NCBI GenBank assembly: GCA_949317995.1
Contig: OX439037.1
Location: 20,324,324 to 20,388,323, forward strand
Reading direction: 5' to 3'
Source: Acholoe squamosa
Lineage: Eukaryota > Annelida > Polychaeta > Phyllodocida > Polynoidae
Length of the DNA stretch: 64,000 bases
In this document: one piece after another, positions 23,707 to 34,325 of the stretch
Layout of the letters: every line of letters begins with the position of its first letter
How positions within the stretch are numbered: the stretch's first letter is position 1
The notes under the pieces: model-generated
Database searches by the model: none
The model's input: only the letters and a program-made list of their open reading frames with translations
Told to the model about the DNA's origin: nothing
Translations under genes and position numbers: made by a program

Positions 23707-24132
23707 AAGCAGCATTACTCTAAATTATGTTATCTATAATATTATATAGATTTTGATCAGAATTAAATATAATGTGTGATGATTATTCTGTCACAGACCT
23801 TCTCTAGAAGTTCTACTAAGGAAACTCTAGCTTAATCTAGCAGCATCAGATAACTGTGATTGCATGGATCTTGCAATTGCTATCATCATCATTCTGTCAA
23901 TGGTCAATTAGCTGCTTTATAAGATCACTTCTGTTGGCAGAAGTGGACCTTTCCAGAGCCTTACTGGTAGGACTCAGCTATAAGGCCACAAGTACTAGCC
24001 ATATGATCCAACAAACATAAAGTTCCTAGCAAACTAACCAAAAGACCGTACCTGTGGCCATTCTCCTTGCTGGAAGGTCATGTTATAAGACATTAGCTAG
24101 GACTTTATTTTAGGCCATAGATATGTTCTTAA

Positions 24133-24455
24133 CTCTTTCCAGCCAGGTCTATCATTGTTAAAAGTCCCTAAAATACAGCAGATTAAGGTCCCGGGCAAAT
24201 ATATATTTATACATGGTGTAAGGGTGACCTCGGGAATAGAAGCAATGTTTGTGAAATGTATACAAAAATGACTGATTTGTAATCTGTATGTAATTTCCTT
24301 TCATATGATACCATGATACCTGGCATTACTTATTGAAAATAATTATTGACGGGGCCCAGAATAATGTTATTAGATACATTAAATGCTCTCCTTAATTAAT
24401 TTACTAGCCATATTTGACCTGGTAGTGCATTGATGCACTAGCTGGCTGGAAAGAG
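24133..24455. mobile_element. piggyBac-like MITE with TTAA target duplication
   Basis: The element begins CTCTTTCCAGCCAG and ends CTGGCTGGAAAGAG, a perfect 14-bp terminal inverted repeat. It is flanked directly by TTAA at 24,129-24,132 and 24,456-24,459. A TTAA target and a C-rich 'CYCTTT' end are the mark of piggyBac-type elements (Kolobok also uses TTAA). At 323 bp it has no coding capacity. A small palindrome 'gtgcattgatgcac' lies near the right end. Confidence 0.8.
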
Positions 24456-24464
24456 TTAAAAAGA

Positions 24465-25690
24465 CATAGACCAGTCACCAGTGATCATCATCTACATGAT
24501 GGAAACATCCATATAACAATTAACATTCTATCCAGATATATTTTGAGTGAAGTGATGGAACTACTATAGCCTACATATTTCAGGGCATTGCCACATGTAC
24601 ATTCATAATATGCTTTAACATTTGAATATTAATTTTTACACTCCACCCTCTCAAATACTTGGAAGGGTTAGCATGATACATTGATGCAGCATTTGCTAAA
24701 GGACTTACCAGCATTTCATTGGAGAAGAATGACATATGAAGGCATTGAATGATTATAAGGAGGTAATTTCATCACCCTCTACACACACCCCAAGTCACAG
24801 ACCAATACTCTAAGCATTGGCCTAAGGTAATTGACTTGAGGCTAAGGCTACGAGGGACAGGGGCATCCTACATTTTATATGACAAGACAAGGGTTGTACT
24901 CATGAAGAAGCCATGCCATTTACACATGATTCTATGGTAGTATTAGGTACATAAGGAGTCCCTTCTTGTTACAGTTCCTATAATTTCAATCCTTGGTCGT
25001 TAATTTATTCTAATAATGTTGCTTAATATCACTCAAAAGGATTAATTGATAGGTAGATACAAGGTATTTACCAAACCTCAGATTACCCAAGATATTCTTT
25101 GTATGCTTTAGAATGAGAGAGTTCAAGATGGTGATTATGTGTTATATATGATGGCATGTAACATCACATAGGGGCAATATTTGATTTTAGCCTTACTATT
25201 TTGGTGGGAGAGCTTTGATCATTATCAGTAGGTAATTTGAATTAGTCTGTATATTTGATATGACTTTGTATAGACAGGTATATGCCTTGTGGTTGATTGG
25301 ATCTATGGTTAATATAGCTCTTGATAGTGACTTGACTTAACATGTTAACGTTGGTAGCATTCCTTGACTTCTCCTTGCCAGGAATGGAATGATACCACTG
25401 ATAGTGGGTAATCAAGCACATAGGCTTTATGTCACACTTATTATAACAGCAATGACTTAGGTATGGCAGGTTACCAAATGACACCCGATGAAATGTTCTG
25501 AGACTCACATGAGATGTACATAAATCACAGACTGACCTGTCACCTCAACCTGATATATAAACTGTTTATAATGATACTTTGCTAATGTTATCTTGAGCCA
25601 AAGTAGTGACAGTTGCTTTTGTATTTAAGTCTGCAGAACCTGTATGAAGCCCCTGTATAAGGTGTGGCTTATAGGTCATTTCAGGCTCTG
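24465..25690. other. No gene seen
   Basis: Plain AT-rich DNA; no supported feature. Confidence 0.6.
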
Positions 25691-25706
25691 GCTGCAGCTC
25701 AAAGTA

Positions 25707-26485
25707 TATTACCGTAATCTATCGCGTACAAGACGCATCCTCTACGCCAAACAAAAGGCTGGTTCGTCTTATAGGATTTCCTCAAGTTGGGGGTGTGTCT
25801 TATATGCGGGGTTTTCCAACATCTCAATTGGGAAAACACCCCAAAAATAGGGCAAGTAAAAAAAAATATTAAAAATTCTGTTTTTATACCCTTATTAATG
25901 GACTGATCGACTCATAGAGCCCTCACCGCGGCAGCCCGGTCGGTGTACGCCCACCGTGTGCCAATGACAGCTTGAACTCATAGAGCAAGCACTGCGGCAG
26001 ACCGGGATGTGTCGACGTGCTCGGCGGGGATAAGGCCCACCATGTGCCGATGACAGCTTGAACTCATAGAGCCCTCACCGCGGCAGCCCGGTCGGTGTAC
26101 GGGCGCTCGGCGGGTTCAAGCCGACCATGGGCCGATGACAGCATAGACTCAACAGGTTGACAATGCGGTGTGGCTTGCCGGGGTGTAGGGAACGCATGGG
26201 CCGACGACAGCTTCGACTCAACAGTTTGACAATGCGTAGGGCTTGCCGGGGTGTAGGGAACATGTGGGCCGATGACAGCATAGACTCATAGAGGGGAGGG
26301 GGATTGGGGGGGTGCGTCCTATATGCGAACCCCACCCTAGTGAGTTGGGGGGGCGTCTTGTACTTTTTCTTTCTCTAAAAGTCGATTCAGGGGGGTTGGA
26401 TGCATCCTCTACGCGAACCAGCCTACCGTGAGTTGGGCCAGCGTCTTCTACGCGCGCCGTGTCTTCTACGCGGGAGATTACGGTA
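25707..26485. mobile_element. 779-bp GC-rich inverted-repeat element with 9-bp target duplication
   Basis: CTCAAAGTA occurs at 25,698-25,706 and again at 26,486-26,494, exactly flanking the element. The left end reads 'tattaccgtaatctatcgcg' and the right end reads back as 'taccgtaatctcccgcg'. Subterminal copies of 'GCGTCTTCTACGCG' or close variants recur near both ends, and the GC-rich core holds an internal tandem repeat. It has no transposase. A 9-bp duplication fits Mutator-like, Merlin or related groups. I leave the superfamily open. Confidence 0.85.
25905..26295. repeat. Internal tandem repeat of the GC-rich element
   Basis: Five imperfect units of about 65-95 bp share 'gatgacagc..gactcatagag', 'cggcagcccggtcggtg' or 'cttgccggggtgtagggaac', and 'gggccgatgacagc'. 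This strongly GC-rich core stands out in AT-rich surroundings. Confidence 0.8.
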
Positions 26486-26744
26486 CTCAAAGTACCATAC
26501 TATAGAATAGTAGTAATCTGAATATTTGTTAGCCACTAGGTATGGTCTATATTATTTTCCAAAATAGAAAAAGGAAATGAGTTGCTGGGTGATTTCTTTT
26601 TTTTTTTCTATGGGGACATTTTATGATAGGAACATATTTCAAGCAAATATAGCTTGATATTCATTACGTCAAACAATAGAATTTTATATACGCTTATGAG
26701 ACGCACAAGGACAATGAGTAAATTTGTTGTTGCTAGGCAATCAG

Positions 26745-27425
26745 CTACTCTAGGAGTGAAGTGAAAGCCTCAGATGTTTTTGAGGATATAAGACACACTA
26801 CAATTATCCAGTAAATATTTTTCCAATAGAAGATAATGCTGAAGTTGCATGTTTCATTATACTTGCTATATCATTTTTTTTCTACTTTCCCTGATTAGCA
26901 AACTGTTTTGGTACAATATTGCATTTTCTACAATGGCATGCACCTTCTCAATACCAAAATGAGAAGCAATAGCCATGATCTCCATTCTGTAAGTCATTCC
27001 TAGGAAAGGTCTTTCTTTGTCTCGGAAAGGGACCGTTGCTAGAAAAAAACAGCTGTTGCTAGGTAACCGTTTGTCCTAGCAACAAATTGTTAGCTGCAAT
27101 GTGATCGTTGGGTCCAATTTAGGGGGGGGTAGGTACCATTGGAATTGTTGTAAGATGAATATTAGTGCCGGAACAGGTAGACTAATGTGTATTTTAGCTC
27201 TCAAAAAACGAGGCTAAAATTTCAAAAGATGGTTGTAAAGAATTGCAGATTTCTCAGTGACTGCATGAGCTTTCATTGGTCAAACATCACTTTTCCATAC
27301 CCAGAGACATTGGACAACATAAAAAAACAACTTATAGCTATCAGTAATCTTACGAATTAAATGACCCCAGAGGGCCCCCTGTGCTGCTCCTCTATGAATA
27401 GCCCAAAACAAGCTAAAATCCTCCT
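26745..27425 (-). repeat. Right copy of the ~700-bp inverted repeat pair
   Basis: Reverse complement of 21,895-22,625, about 4.1 kb apart. It carries GTTGCTAGGTAAC at 27,055-27,067, the mirrored X-box-like site, and the mirrored 'ggggggg' run. Confidence 0.85.
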
Positions 27426-27445
27426 CTGACTATAATTAAAGGCAG

Positions 27446-27495
<50 letters not shown>
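27446..27495. repeat. (TA)n microsatellite, insertion site of the Ngaro-type element
   Basis: The AT run abuts the retroelement's left end at 27,496. A further AT run follows its right end at 32,350-32,366. The element therefore sits inside a TA repeat. Confidence 0.9.
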
Positions 27496-27498
<3 letters not shown>

Positions 27499-27702
27499 CT
27501 ATATACACTCGTGTATATTTATATAATTATTCGCAAACGGTTAGGGACTACTTGCAGCGCGCATTGGTATCTATGATGTCATAGTATGACGTCATGATCA
27601 ACACCCCTCCAGTATATAAGAGGGGATTTTCAAGGTAACGGTCAATTGGCTCGTTTTCACCTGTGCAGGTAACACCACGCTGGGTGTTTCCTTGATTTTT
27701 AA
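27496..27702 (+). repeat. Split direct repeat A1
   Basis: 207 bp, matched by A2 at 31,856-32,062 with one visible difference. It contains 'gatgtcatagtatgacgtca' and a TATA-like 'agtatataagagggg' about 27,611, so it probably holds the promoter. Confidence 0.9.
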
Positions 27703-27838
27703 CGGTTTTCCTTGGTTGATTCTTGATTTTTGGATCAAGATGGGAAGGAAATCAACTAGAAGTGCTACTACTTCTAAAAAATCGGCCAAATCGGCAAAGA
27801 AAACGGTGGAATCGGCCAATTAAGGATTTTCGAGTGAG

Positions 27839-28765
27839 TTGGATTCGTCTTGTGTAGATCGGAGGTCTACATCGCCCCAGCACGCTAAGGGGTTGGAAGG
27901 CAATCTATTCACTGACCAGACTGAGAGGCTGGAGTCGTTGGAGGATGAACTATGCAATATCAAAGGTTTGCTACAGGAGCTGGTGGCTGGAAAGGACAAG
28001 AAAGACGAGACGAAGCCAACGGAGGGGGCGTGGCAGCATACACGTGCGAATGTTTGTCAACGGCCGGTGACGTCATCGCATCGAGAGCGCAGCCGCGTAA
28101 CCAGGCAGCGGTCCCCCAGCGTCCTTAGTGACGGTTCAAAATGGGACGAAGTTGGGCATCGTGGTCGTCGCCGGAGATCTAAATCATCTTTCTCTACTCG
28201 TCACAGACCTCGGTCGTCTTCAGGAGGGTCGTCAATAGATTCCACTGCACCCAAGCTTCACGCCAGTACCAAATATGGTGAGTTTGACCACGAAATATAT
28301 GTAAAAAAACGGGAAAAGATCGATACCGTTGAGAAATTGATGTTAGTCAACTTGCATTTTGTCTTAGATTATTACAAAGACAACAGTGATGTAGAAGGCA
28401 TGTTGAGGCATCTCCAAGTCCTGGTGGAAAAAGCTGGGACAAAAATGTATACAGTAGCAGCCCTAGTGTCGTACGATAAATCAGTTAGGACCAGGGCAAA
28501 TAAGGATGGGATAGAGGCTTTTGGAGTGATAGACAACTCTGACATTCTTAGGCACCTATCATATGATGGTACTGTTCAAGCACAGAAGGCTTACGCTACT
28601 AAGACTAGGAATGGTATTAAACAAAAATCCTCTAATAATTCTTGCTATGCCTTTAATAGGGCAGAAGGTTGTGTAAGGGACCCCTGCAAGTATAGACATG
28701 TTTGCAGTGCCTGCAGTTCCTCTGGTCATGGTAAAACTGAATGCCAAAAGGCCAGAAATGAATAG
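27839..28765 (+). CDS. gag-like ORF with C-terminal zinc fingers (Ngaro-type element)
   Basis: The frame encodes 308 residues. The N-terminal half has a short acidic predicted helix (residues about 25-50) and a long Arg/Ser-rich segment. The C-terminus has a Cys-rich CCCH-like cluster followed by a classic CCHC knuckle, C-x2-C-x4-H-x4-C (CSACSSSGHGKTEC), the nucleic-acid-binding motif of retroelement Gag proteins. It lies just before the polymerase frame. A 25-codon frame begins upstream at 27,740. The true start is uncertain, since the first Met is 137 bp after repeat A1. Role inferred from motif and position. Confidence 0.8.
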   Translation: MDSSCVDRRSTSPQHAKGLEGNLFTDQTERLESLEDELCNIKGLLQELVAGKDKKDETKPTEGAWQHTRANVCQRPVTSSHRERSRVTRQRSPSVLSDGSKWDEVGHRGRRRRSKSSFSTRHRPRSSSGGSSIDSTAPKLHASTKYGEFDHEIYVKKREKIDTVEKLMLVNLHFVLDYYKDNSDVEGMLRHLQVLVEKAGTKMYTVAALVSYDKSVRTRANKDGIEAFGVIDNSDILRHLSYDGTVQAQKAYATKTRNGIKQKSSNNSCYAFNRAEGCVRDPCKYRHVCSACSSSGHGKTECQKARNE

Positions 28766-28810
28766 GAAACTGCAGGTGGTCGATATCCCATAGCTGGTAA
28801 AGATTTTTGT

Positions 28811-30805
28811 TTGGTGCCGGACCAAGTTATGGTAGGTTTGGTAGATATCGACTCGCCCTCACAAACTCCAGTACAGGAGGTAAATCATGCGGAGGGGTTT
28901 AAGGATTGTATTCTTTCAACTGAATCTGTAGCAGAACAAAGTATTTTCCAAGAAGTTAATTCTTTAGAAAATGATATAAATGTTACTTGTAATAGTCCAT
29001 TACAGGTTGGTAATGAACCTCTATTTACTGTGGATGTCTCGGATTTGCCCAGCATCAGGGTGTTTGACGATTGTATAAGAGGTGTATGTACTTGTATTCA
29101 TTACATTGGTGGTGAGAGAGCTCAAATTTTACCATGTAGAGTAGCTTCTTTCCTTCAACAAAATGGTCTCATTAATATTAGTGGTACAGAGGCTGATTTT
29201 CTTTGGCATGGTATTGTTCAAGGGTTTAAAATTGTGGATCCAGGTTGCCAAACTACTTATGATTGCAGAAATTATAAGTCAATCCTCGAGGGAAAATTCT
29301 ATAAGGAATACTGTGGTATATTGTTAGATGAACTAGAAGCTGGTTTAGTCTCTAAAAGTGTAGATAAACCTCGTTGTATCCATGCCCTAGGTGGTGTAGA
29401 AAAATCTAATGGCAAGTTAAGGCCTATAACTGACTGTAGTATGCCTGATAAAATATCTATTAATAATTTTATGGAGACGACTAGCTCGACATTTTCTTAT
29501 AATAATATTAGCACGGTGACTGCTCAATTGAATAAGAACAATTTCATGAGTGTGGTAGATTTAAAGTCAGCGTACAGGTCTATAAATGTGTATGCACCTC
29601 ACACGACAATGCAAGGTTTCAGGTGGAATTTTGGGCATGGGGAGGATTATTATGTAAGCAACAGGTTAACCTTTGGCCTGAAATGTGCTCCATATATTTT
29701 TAATAGAATCTCAGATTTTATTGTGGAGGTGGCAAAATTCTACGGTGTAGAAAAAATTGTAAATTATCTAGACGACTTTATCATAATTGCTGATACTTAT
29801 GATGAGTGTCTTAGACAGAGGAATTTATTAATGGAGTGTATGACGTACATGGGTTTTGTAGTATCCAAAGAAAAGGTAACCGAACCGTCTCAATTTTGTA
29901 AATTCTTAGGCATTAACATAGATTCAGTTAAGTTGGAACTATCCTTGCCTATTGAAAAGGTCGAAAAAATGGAAAATCTCTTATTAGATAATGTTAATAA
30001 GAAATTTATTTCTAAAAAGAACTTAGAGAGAATAGGTGGTTTAATGTCTTTCTGCTCGCAGGTGGTTAAAGGTGGTAGAACCTTTAGTAGGCGAATTTTT
30101 GATCTCTGTGCCCGGGCCAGACCCGGAGGTTATATTAGGGTATCAGCTTGCACTCGCCAAGACTTTCAATGGTGGTTGGATTTTTGTAGAGTTTTTAACT
30201 GTAAAAGGTTAATTTTAAATGATGTTATTGATACACCTATGTACTCTGATTCGTCTATTAAGGGCTTTGGAGCATGGATGGGGAAGGATTATTTATATGG
30301 TGACTGGACATCTCATGATAAATTCAACTTAGGTTCAGGCCATTTTTCCCCCCCTCCTATATTGGATGGTCTACAAAATCATCATCGAAATATTAATGTA
30401 TACGAATTATATCCTGTTATGATGGGCCTGAAACGCTGGATTTCTAGTTATAAAAACAAAAGAATACATTGTATAACTGATAATATGCAGGTACTAGCTA
30501 TGATTAATACAGGCAGGTCTAAAAACAAACTTTGTATGGAATGGCTAAGAGAGATTTTTTGGCTGTGTTTCCTCAACAATGTGGAAGTATTCGCTACATA
30601 CATTAAGTCAGAGGACAATATCCTGGCTGACCAACTGTCGAGACTTGCATATAAGGGCATGCCTGGTAAATGTATAATTTCTCTCCATGAAAATGATATG
30701 TGTTGCTTTAATTCCAGAATGGAAAAGGTTACAAAAAAGAAAAGAGTGTCTTTTATCGAAGGGTGTGTCAGAGAGCACGAGGAGAGCAAGGAAACAAATA
30801 CTTAA
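28811..30805 (+). CDS. Reverse transcriptase - RNase H ORF (Ngaro-type element)
   Basis: 664 residues. The reverse transcriptase core includes VVDLKSAYRSINV (first catalytic Asp), LTFGLKCAPYIFNR and the YLDDF box at residues 319-323. The RNase H domain follows with MYSDSSIKGFGAWMG, VYELYPVMMGLKRW, HCITDNMQVLAMIN and SEDNILADQLSR, giving its acidic residues in order. No protease or integrase is present, as expected for the DIRS order. It begins 45 bp after the gag-like frame and overlaps the recombinase frame by 119 bp. Confidence 0.92.
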   Translation: MVPDQVMVGLVDIDSPSQTPVQEVNHAEGFKDCILSTESVAEQSIFQEVNSLENDINVTCNSPLQVGNEPLFTVDVSDLPSIRVFDDCIRGVCTCIHYIGGERAQILPCRVASFLQQNGLINISGTEADFLWHGIVQGFKIVDPGCQTTYDCRNYKSILEGKFYKEYCGILLDELEAGLVSKSVDKPRCIHALGGVEKSNGKLRPITDCSMPDKISINNFMETTSSTFSYNNISTVTAQLNKNNFMSVVDLKSAYRSINVYAPHTTMQGFRWNFGHGEDYYVSNRLTFGLKCAPYIFNRISDFIVEVAKFYGVEKIVNYLDDFIIIADTYDECLRQRNLLMECMTYMGFVVSKEKVTEPSQFCKFLGINIDSVKLELSLPIEKVEKMENLLLDNVNKKFISKKNLERIGGLMSFCSQVVKGGRTFSRRIFDLCARARPGGYIRVSACTRQDFQWWLDFCRVFNCKRLILNDVIDTPMYSDSSIKGFGAWMGKDYLYGDWTSHDKFNLGSGHFSPPPILDGLQNHHRNINVYELYPVMMGLKRWISSYKNKRIHCITDNMQVLAMINTGRSKNKLCMEWLREIFWLCFLNNVEVFATYIKSEDNILADQLSRLAYKGMPGKCIISLHENDMCCFNSRMEKVTKKKRVSFIEGCVREHEESKETNT

Positions 30806-31640
30806 CAGGTATAAAAAATTTTGTAATCAATTTAAATTAGCTAGTTTTCCTTGTTCTCCTTCACAGGCTGCTACATATGCAGTATATTTATCTGAATATA
30901 TGAAACCCTCCTCTGTAAGGAATTATTTATCCTCTATTTGGTATTATCAAAAACTTAGAGGTGGTTTAGACCATAGCGGTAATTTCATGCTAAAAAAGGT
31001 GTTGGATGGTATTGATAGAAATTGTGCTGTTCCTTCTAGGGTTACTCACCCATTGAGTCCGAAGGAAATGTTATGTATTAGATCATATTTGGATCTCTCC
31101 AACAGGGCTGACTTGAAGTTCTGGTTAGCTATTCTCTTATGTTTTAGAGGTGTACTCAGGGTAGGACATGTTGTATCTTCTCCTCATACACTGAGGGTAG
31201 GTGATGTTAGGATTTTTAATAGTTATGCTAGCCTTCGCATTAAAACTTCAAAGACTGACCAGCTTGGTAACCATTCTTTTAACATATACTTATGTAGGGA
31301 CGATACCTCATTGTTATGTCCATGTAAAGACTTAGGAAGATTGTGCGCAGGTAGGGGTGGAAGTGAGTTATTATTCAAAATTAATGGTGTTCCTCTACAG
31401 TACCAATATATTAATTCGAGGTTGAAATCTCTATCTATACGGGCTGGTATCAAAGGTTCAGTCTCCACTCATTCACTTAGGCATGGTGGTGCTACTATGT
31501 TAAAGGATGCAGGACTTAGTGTAGATTCTATTAAAAAGAAGGTAAATTGGAAATCTAATTCTGTTTTTACATATTTACATAATCATAAAAATGAACTTTT
31601 GGAATTAGATAAACTTTGCCAATCTCAATTGCATTGTTGA
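30687..31640 (+). CDS. Tyrosine recombinase ORF (Ngaro-type element)
   Basis: 317 residues in a different frame from the polymerase, overlapping its last 119 bp. The N-terminal SAM-like core-binding region reads STRRARKQILNRYKKFC. The catalytic region carries the first Arg (CFRGVLRVGHV), a Lys in KTSKTDQLG, the HxxR box THSLRHGGATMLKDAG and a terminal SVFTYLH holding the likely nucleophilic Tyr. This enzyme joins circular cDNA to the target without making target duplications, consistent with the plain TA-repeat flanks. The start codon used may lie after the listed one because of the overlap. Confidence 0.9.
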   Translation: MKMICVALIPEWKRLQKRKECLLSKGVSESTRRARKQILNRYKKFCNQFKLASFPCSPSQAATYAVYLSEYMKPSSVRNYLSSIWYYQKLRGGLDHSGNFMLKKVLDGIDRNCAVPSRVTHPLSPKEMLCIRSYLDLSNRADLKFWLAILLCFRGVLRVGHVVSSPHTLRVGDVRIFNSYASLRIKTSKTDQLGNHSFNIYLCRDDTSLLCPCKDLGRLCAGRGGSELLFKINGVPLQYQYINSRLKSLSIRAGIKGSVSTHSLRHGGATMLKDAGLSVDSIKKKVNWKSNSVFTYLHNHKNELLELDKLCQSQLHC

Positions 31641-31686
31641 TTGGTATGTGTTTTCACATGTGTTTTGCGTGTTTTTATGTGTTTTT

Positions 31687-32349
31687 GGCATGTATGGTGC
31701 TGATAGCCCCAAGGTCAGTAACCCACCAAACTCATGTGTCTGTGATATGATCATTTATTATACTACTTATCATATATTATTATTACTGTATATTCAACAT
31801 TATTATTATCGTTATTACCGGTATTTATTATTCCCTGTCAGCGAAATAACTTATAGAACTATATACACTCGTGTATATTTATATAATTATTCGCAAACGG
31901 TTAGGGACTACTTGCAGCGCGCATTGGTATCTATGATGTCATAGTATGACGTCATGATCAACACCCCTCCAGTATATAAGAGGGGATTTTCAAGGTAACG
32001 GTCAATTGGCTCGTTTTCACCTGTGCAGGTAACACCATGCTGGGTGTTTCCTTGATTTTTAAATTTTTACTACTGTTATTACTATTGTTATTACTATTGT
32101 TATTACTATACTACTGTTATTATATTATGCATTTTACTGACTATGCTTTGTCAACTAATTGTTATAGTTGTTTTAATAAAGGCATGTATGGTGCTGATAG
32201 CCCCAAGGTCAGTAACCCACCAAACTCATGTGTCTGTGATATGATCATTTATTATACTACTTATCATATATTATTATTACTGTATATTCAACATTATTAT
32301 TATCGTTATTACCGGTATTTATTATTCCCTGTCAGCGAAATAACTTATA
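31687..32349 (+). repeat. Terminal repeat block B1-A2-B2
   Basis: B1 31,687-31,855, A2 31,856-32,062, a short spacer rich in 'ttattactattg' to 32,180, then B2 32,181-32,349. B1 and B2 show no visible difference. This block lets a full-length cDNA be rebuilt from a transcript running from A to B, as known for Ngaro/PAT elements. Confidence 0.9.
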
Positions 32350-32369
32350 TATATATATATATATAGTTT

Positions 32370-33820
32370 GAAGATGAGCCATCTTCCATGGTGTAGTTGC
32401 ATTCAAACCTGCAAGGTCACCGTTCTTATTAAGTGATATTTGTTACATTTACTTCAAGTAAAATACCTGTTTCCTCCTATCATGGTGATTAGAATTATGC
32501 AAAAAGAAACGACGATTTTAGCATATGTCCCATTACAACGGCAACTTCCATTTGACCTACCAGTTTGGCACCAGCTTGCATGGGTTGTTAGGCATGAATG
32601 TAGTTATTTCTTTCACCAAAACCTAAGTCCTTGACATTTTGGTTGTAACTTATAGATTGAAGAGTAACCAAATCTTAAGGAGAGTTCATTTCTTTTGCCT
32701 TTCACACGGCTGCCCTATATTTAAGAGAAACAGAGCCAGAAAACAAAATACTCCTTTCAAACCTTGCCTTTGAGTTATGGATAGGACCTTTGTGGATGCT
32801 CACGGACACTCACTATATATGGCTGTCAGACAATAGGAAGGTCCCTATGGTAACAGATTGACGGCAGTACCCCTCTGGTCCCATCCCCTTCAGCCATTGC
32901 CACAGGCTCGCACTGGCCTTTAGGCTGCAATACCTCACAGAGGTGCACAATGCTGCAGCAACTACTTAGATATCACCCAAGCTGACTATATCTGACAGGC
33001 ATGCCCCAGCATGGCCATTTACAAAATACCAATACCTTCTGGTCTACTGGCTAGGACAGTGGAATTCGGTAGGGCTTTAGTCTGCATGAGAGACCTCATT
33101 GACATGATTTGTGTTCACACAATCTTTTGTTCATGAGTGGATATCTGAGCTCAGAGCGAGTTTGTGAAGTCATCTATGACATTACATTCTTTTGCTAATG
33201 GGATAAGCCTGCTGCAAAATAAAGAAAGCTAAGTTATGGTTAAGGTTGTTACCCACCTTCTGCAGTTAGAATGTAATTTACTTCTATGTCATTATCCTCA
33301 GGCCGGGTTAGCAAATGGTAGTTAGTATATACCTTCCAGGGTTAGAGTATAGGTTCATTGATTGGTTGCTGTAGATTGTATGTTCCATACAAAAACAGTG
33401 ACAAGGGGGTGGGTGGGTACTGAAAAATGCCTAAATAACAGTGACATATTGAACCATCCCATACCCTTCGCAATATGTCATTCCATGCACGTATCCATTT
33501 TTTCTCATACACCTACCTTTTCAACTAGTGTCATGAATTTGCTACAGGGTATTGGGAAACTCGATGTGTTGATATAATTCATATTTTTTGTTTGTTTTAG
33601 CCCATAACTCAAATAAATCAAAGAGCAGTATGAAATCTGCCATATTGGTCAGCAGATAGCGCTCTTTCCGAAAAGTGGTCTGCCATTTTGTACCTCTATC
33701 AGTAACATTATTATGGTTCTGTCAAAAAAAAAAGAGTTAGCCATGTTTTGCTAGGGTCGGTGGGGTAACTGAAAACAAACCTTTTTTTAGGCCTCACATC
33801 TTACTTCTTTTTATCGACAG
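32370..33820. other. No gene seen
   Basis: Plain sequence with no supported open frame. It precedes a candidate exon at 33,821. Confidence 0.55.
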
Positions 33821-33919
33821 CATCCACGGGTAAATCACAGCAATCATATAAGGTCCTCAATGCCCTCAGCAAGAATCGATTCATCATCCAGTTTAATTCC
33901 AGGGAAAACACGAGTCTTG
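33821..33919 (+). CDS. Candidate internal exon of an unknown host gene
   Basis: A pyrimidine-rich acceptor (ttacttctttttatcgacag) precedes it and a strong donor (cttg|gtaagg) follows. It is 99 bp, an exact 33 codons. In phase 0 it is open and reads Ser-rich with RVNHSNHIRSSMPSARIDSS. A second frame is also open across it. I know no family for this peptide and found no neighbouring exons, so it may be one exon in a gene with very large introns, or a chance pair of splice signals. Confidence 0.35.
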
Positions 33920-34325
33920 GTAAGGGGATGTTAGTAGTAAGGTTTAAATTCTATCTAAAATGTTGCATACCCATATTATAACATATAGTTGTTAGCAGAG
34001 AGTATTTCTATGACTTTGATGGAGTGGAAGCCACCATCACAATACCTAGACGTGAACAAGGCTACACTGGTTATATCACACATTTTGGGTGACTATTTCT
34101 TTATCATGAACACAATCTTTAATTTCCTTGCTTCCTGCCTGCACCTAGGCTCGCCATCTTCGGCACAGACTATATAGCCCTACAACGTCAGCGTTACCCA
34201 AATATAGAGGGTCTGCTCTAGAAGGGTCCAATTGTTGATGTGCTAGCAAGGATCTACAACCATCTGATTCAACAGCCTATTCACCAGTCTCAAATGTCTT
34301 TTGTTCCCAGGCCCTCTGGCCTCTC
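33920..34325. other. No gene seen
   Basis: Intronic-looking or intergenic sequence between the candidate exon and the hAT-like MITE. Confidence 0.5.

Larger units (their letters stand above)
27496..32349 (+). mobile_element. Young, whole-looking Ngaro/PAT-type tyrosine-recombinase retroelement
   Basis: A 4,854-bp element has the split direct repeat layout A1 - coding region - B1 A2 - B2. A1 (27,496-27,702) and A2 (31,856-32,062) are 207 bp and differ at one visible base. B1 (31,687-31,855) and B2 (32,181-32,349) are 169 bp and appear identical. Three long open frames run gag-like, reverse transcriptase/RNase H and tyrosine recombinase. This order and repeat layout define the Ngaro/PAT side of the DIRS order, which integrates with a recombinase rather than an integrase. 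Near-identical repeats mean a very recent insertion. It looks whole, with no obvious breaks. DIRS-order placement is firm; the exact family needs a tree. Confidence 0.9.
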
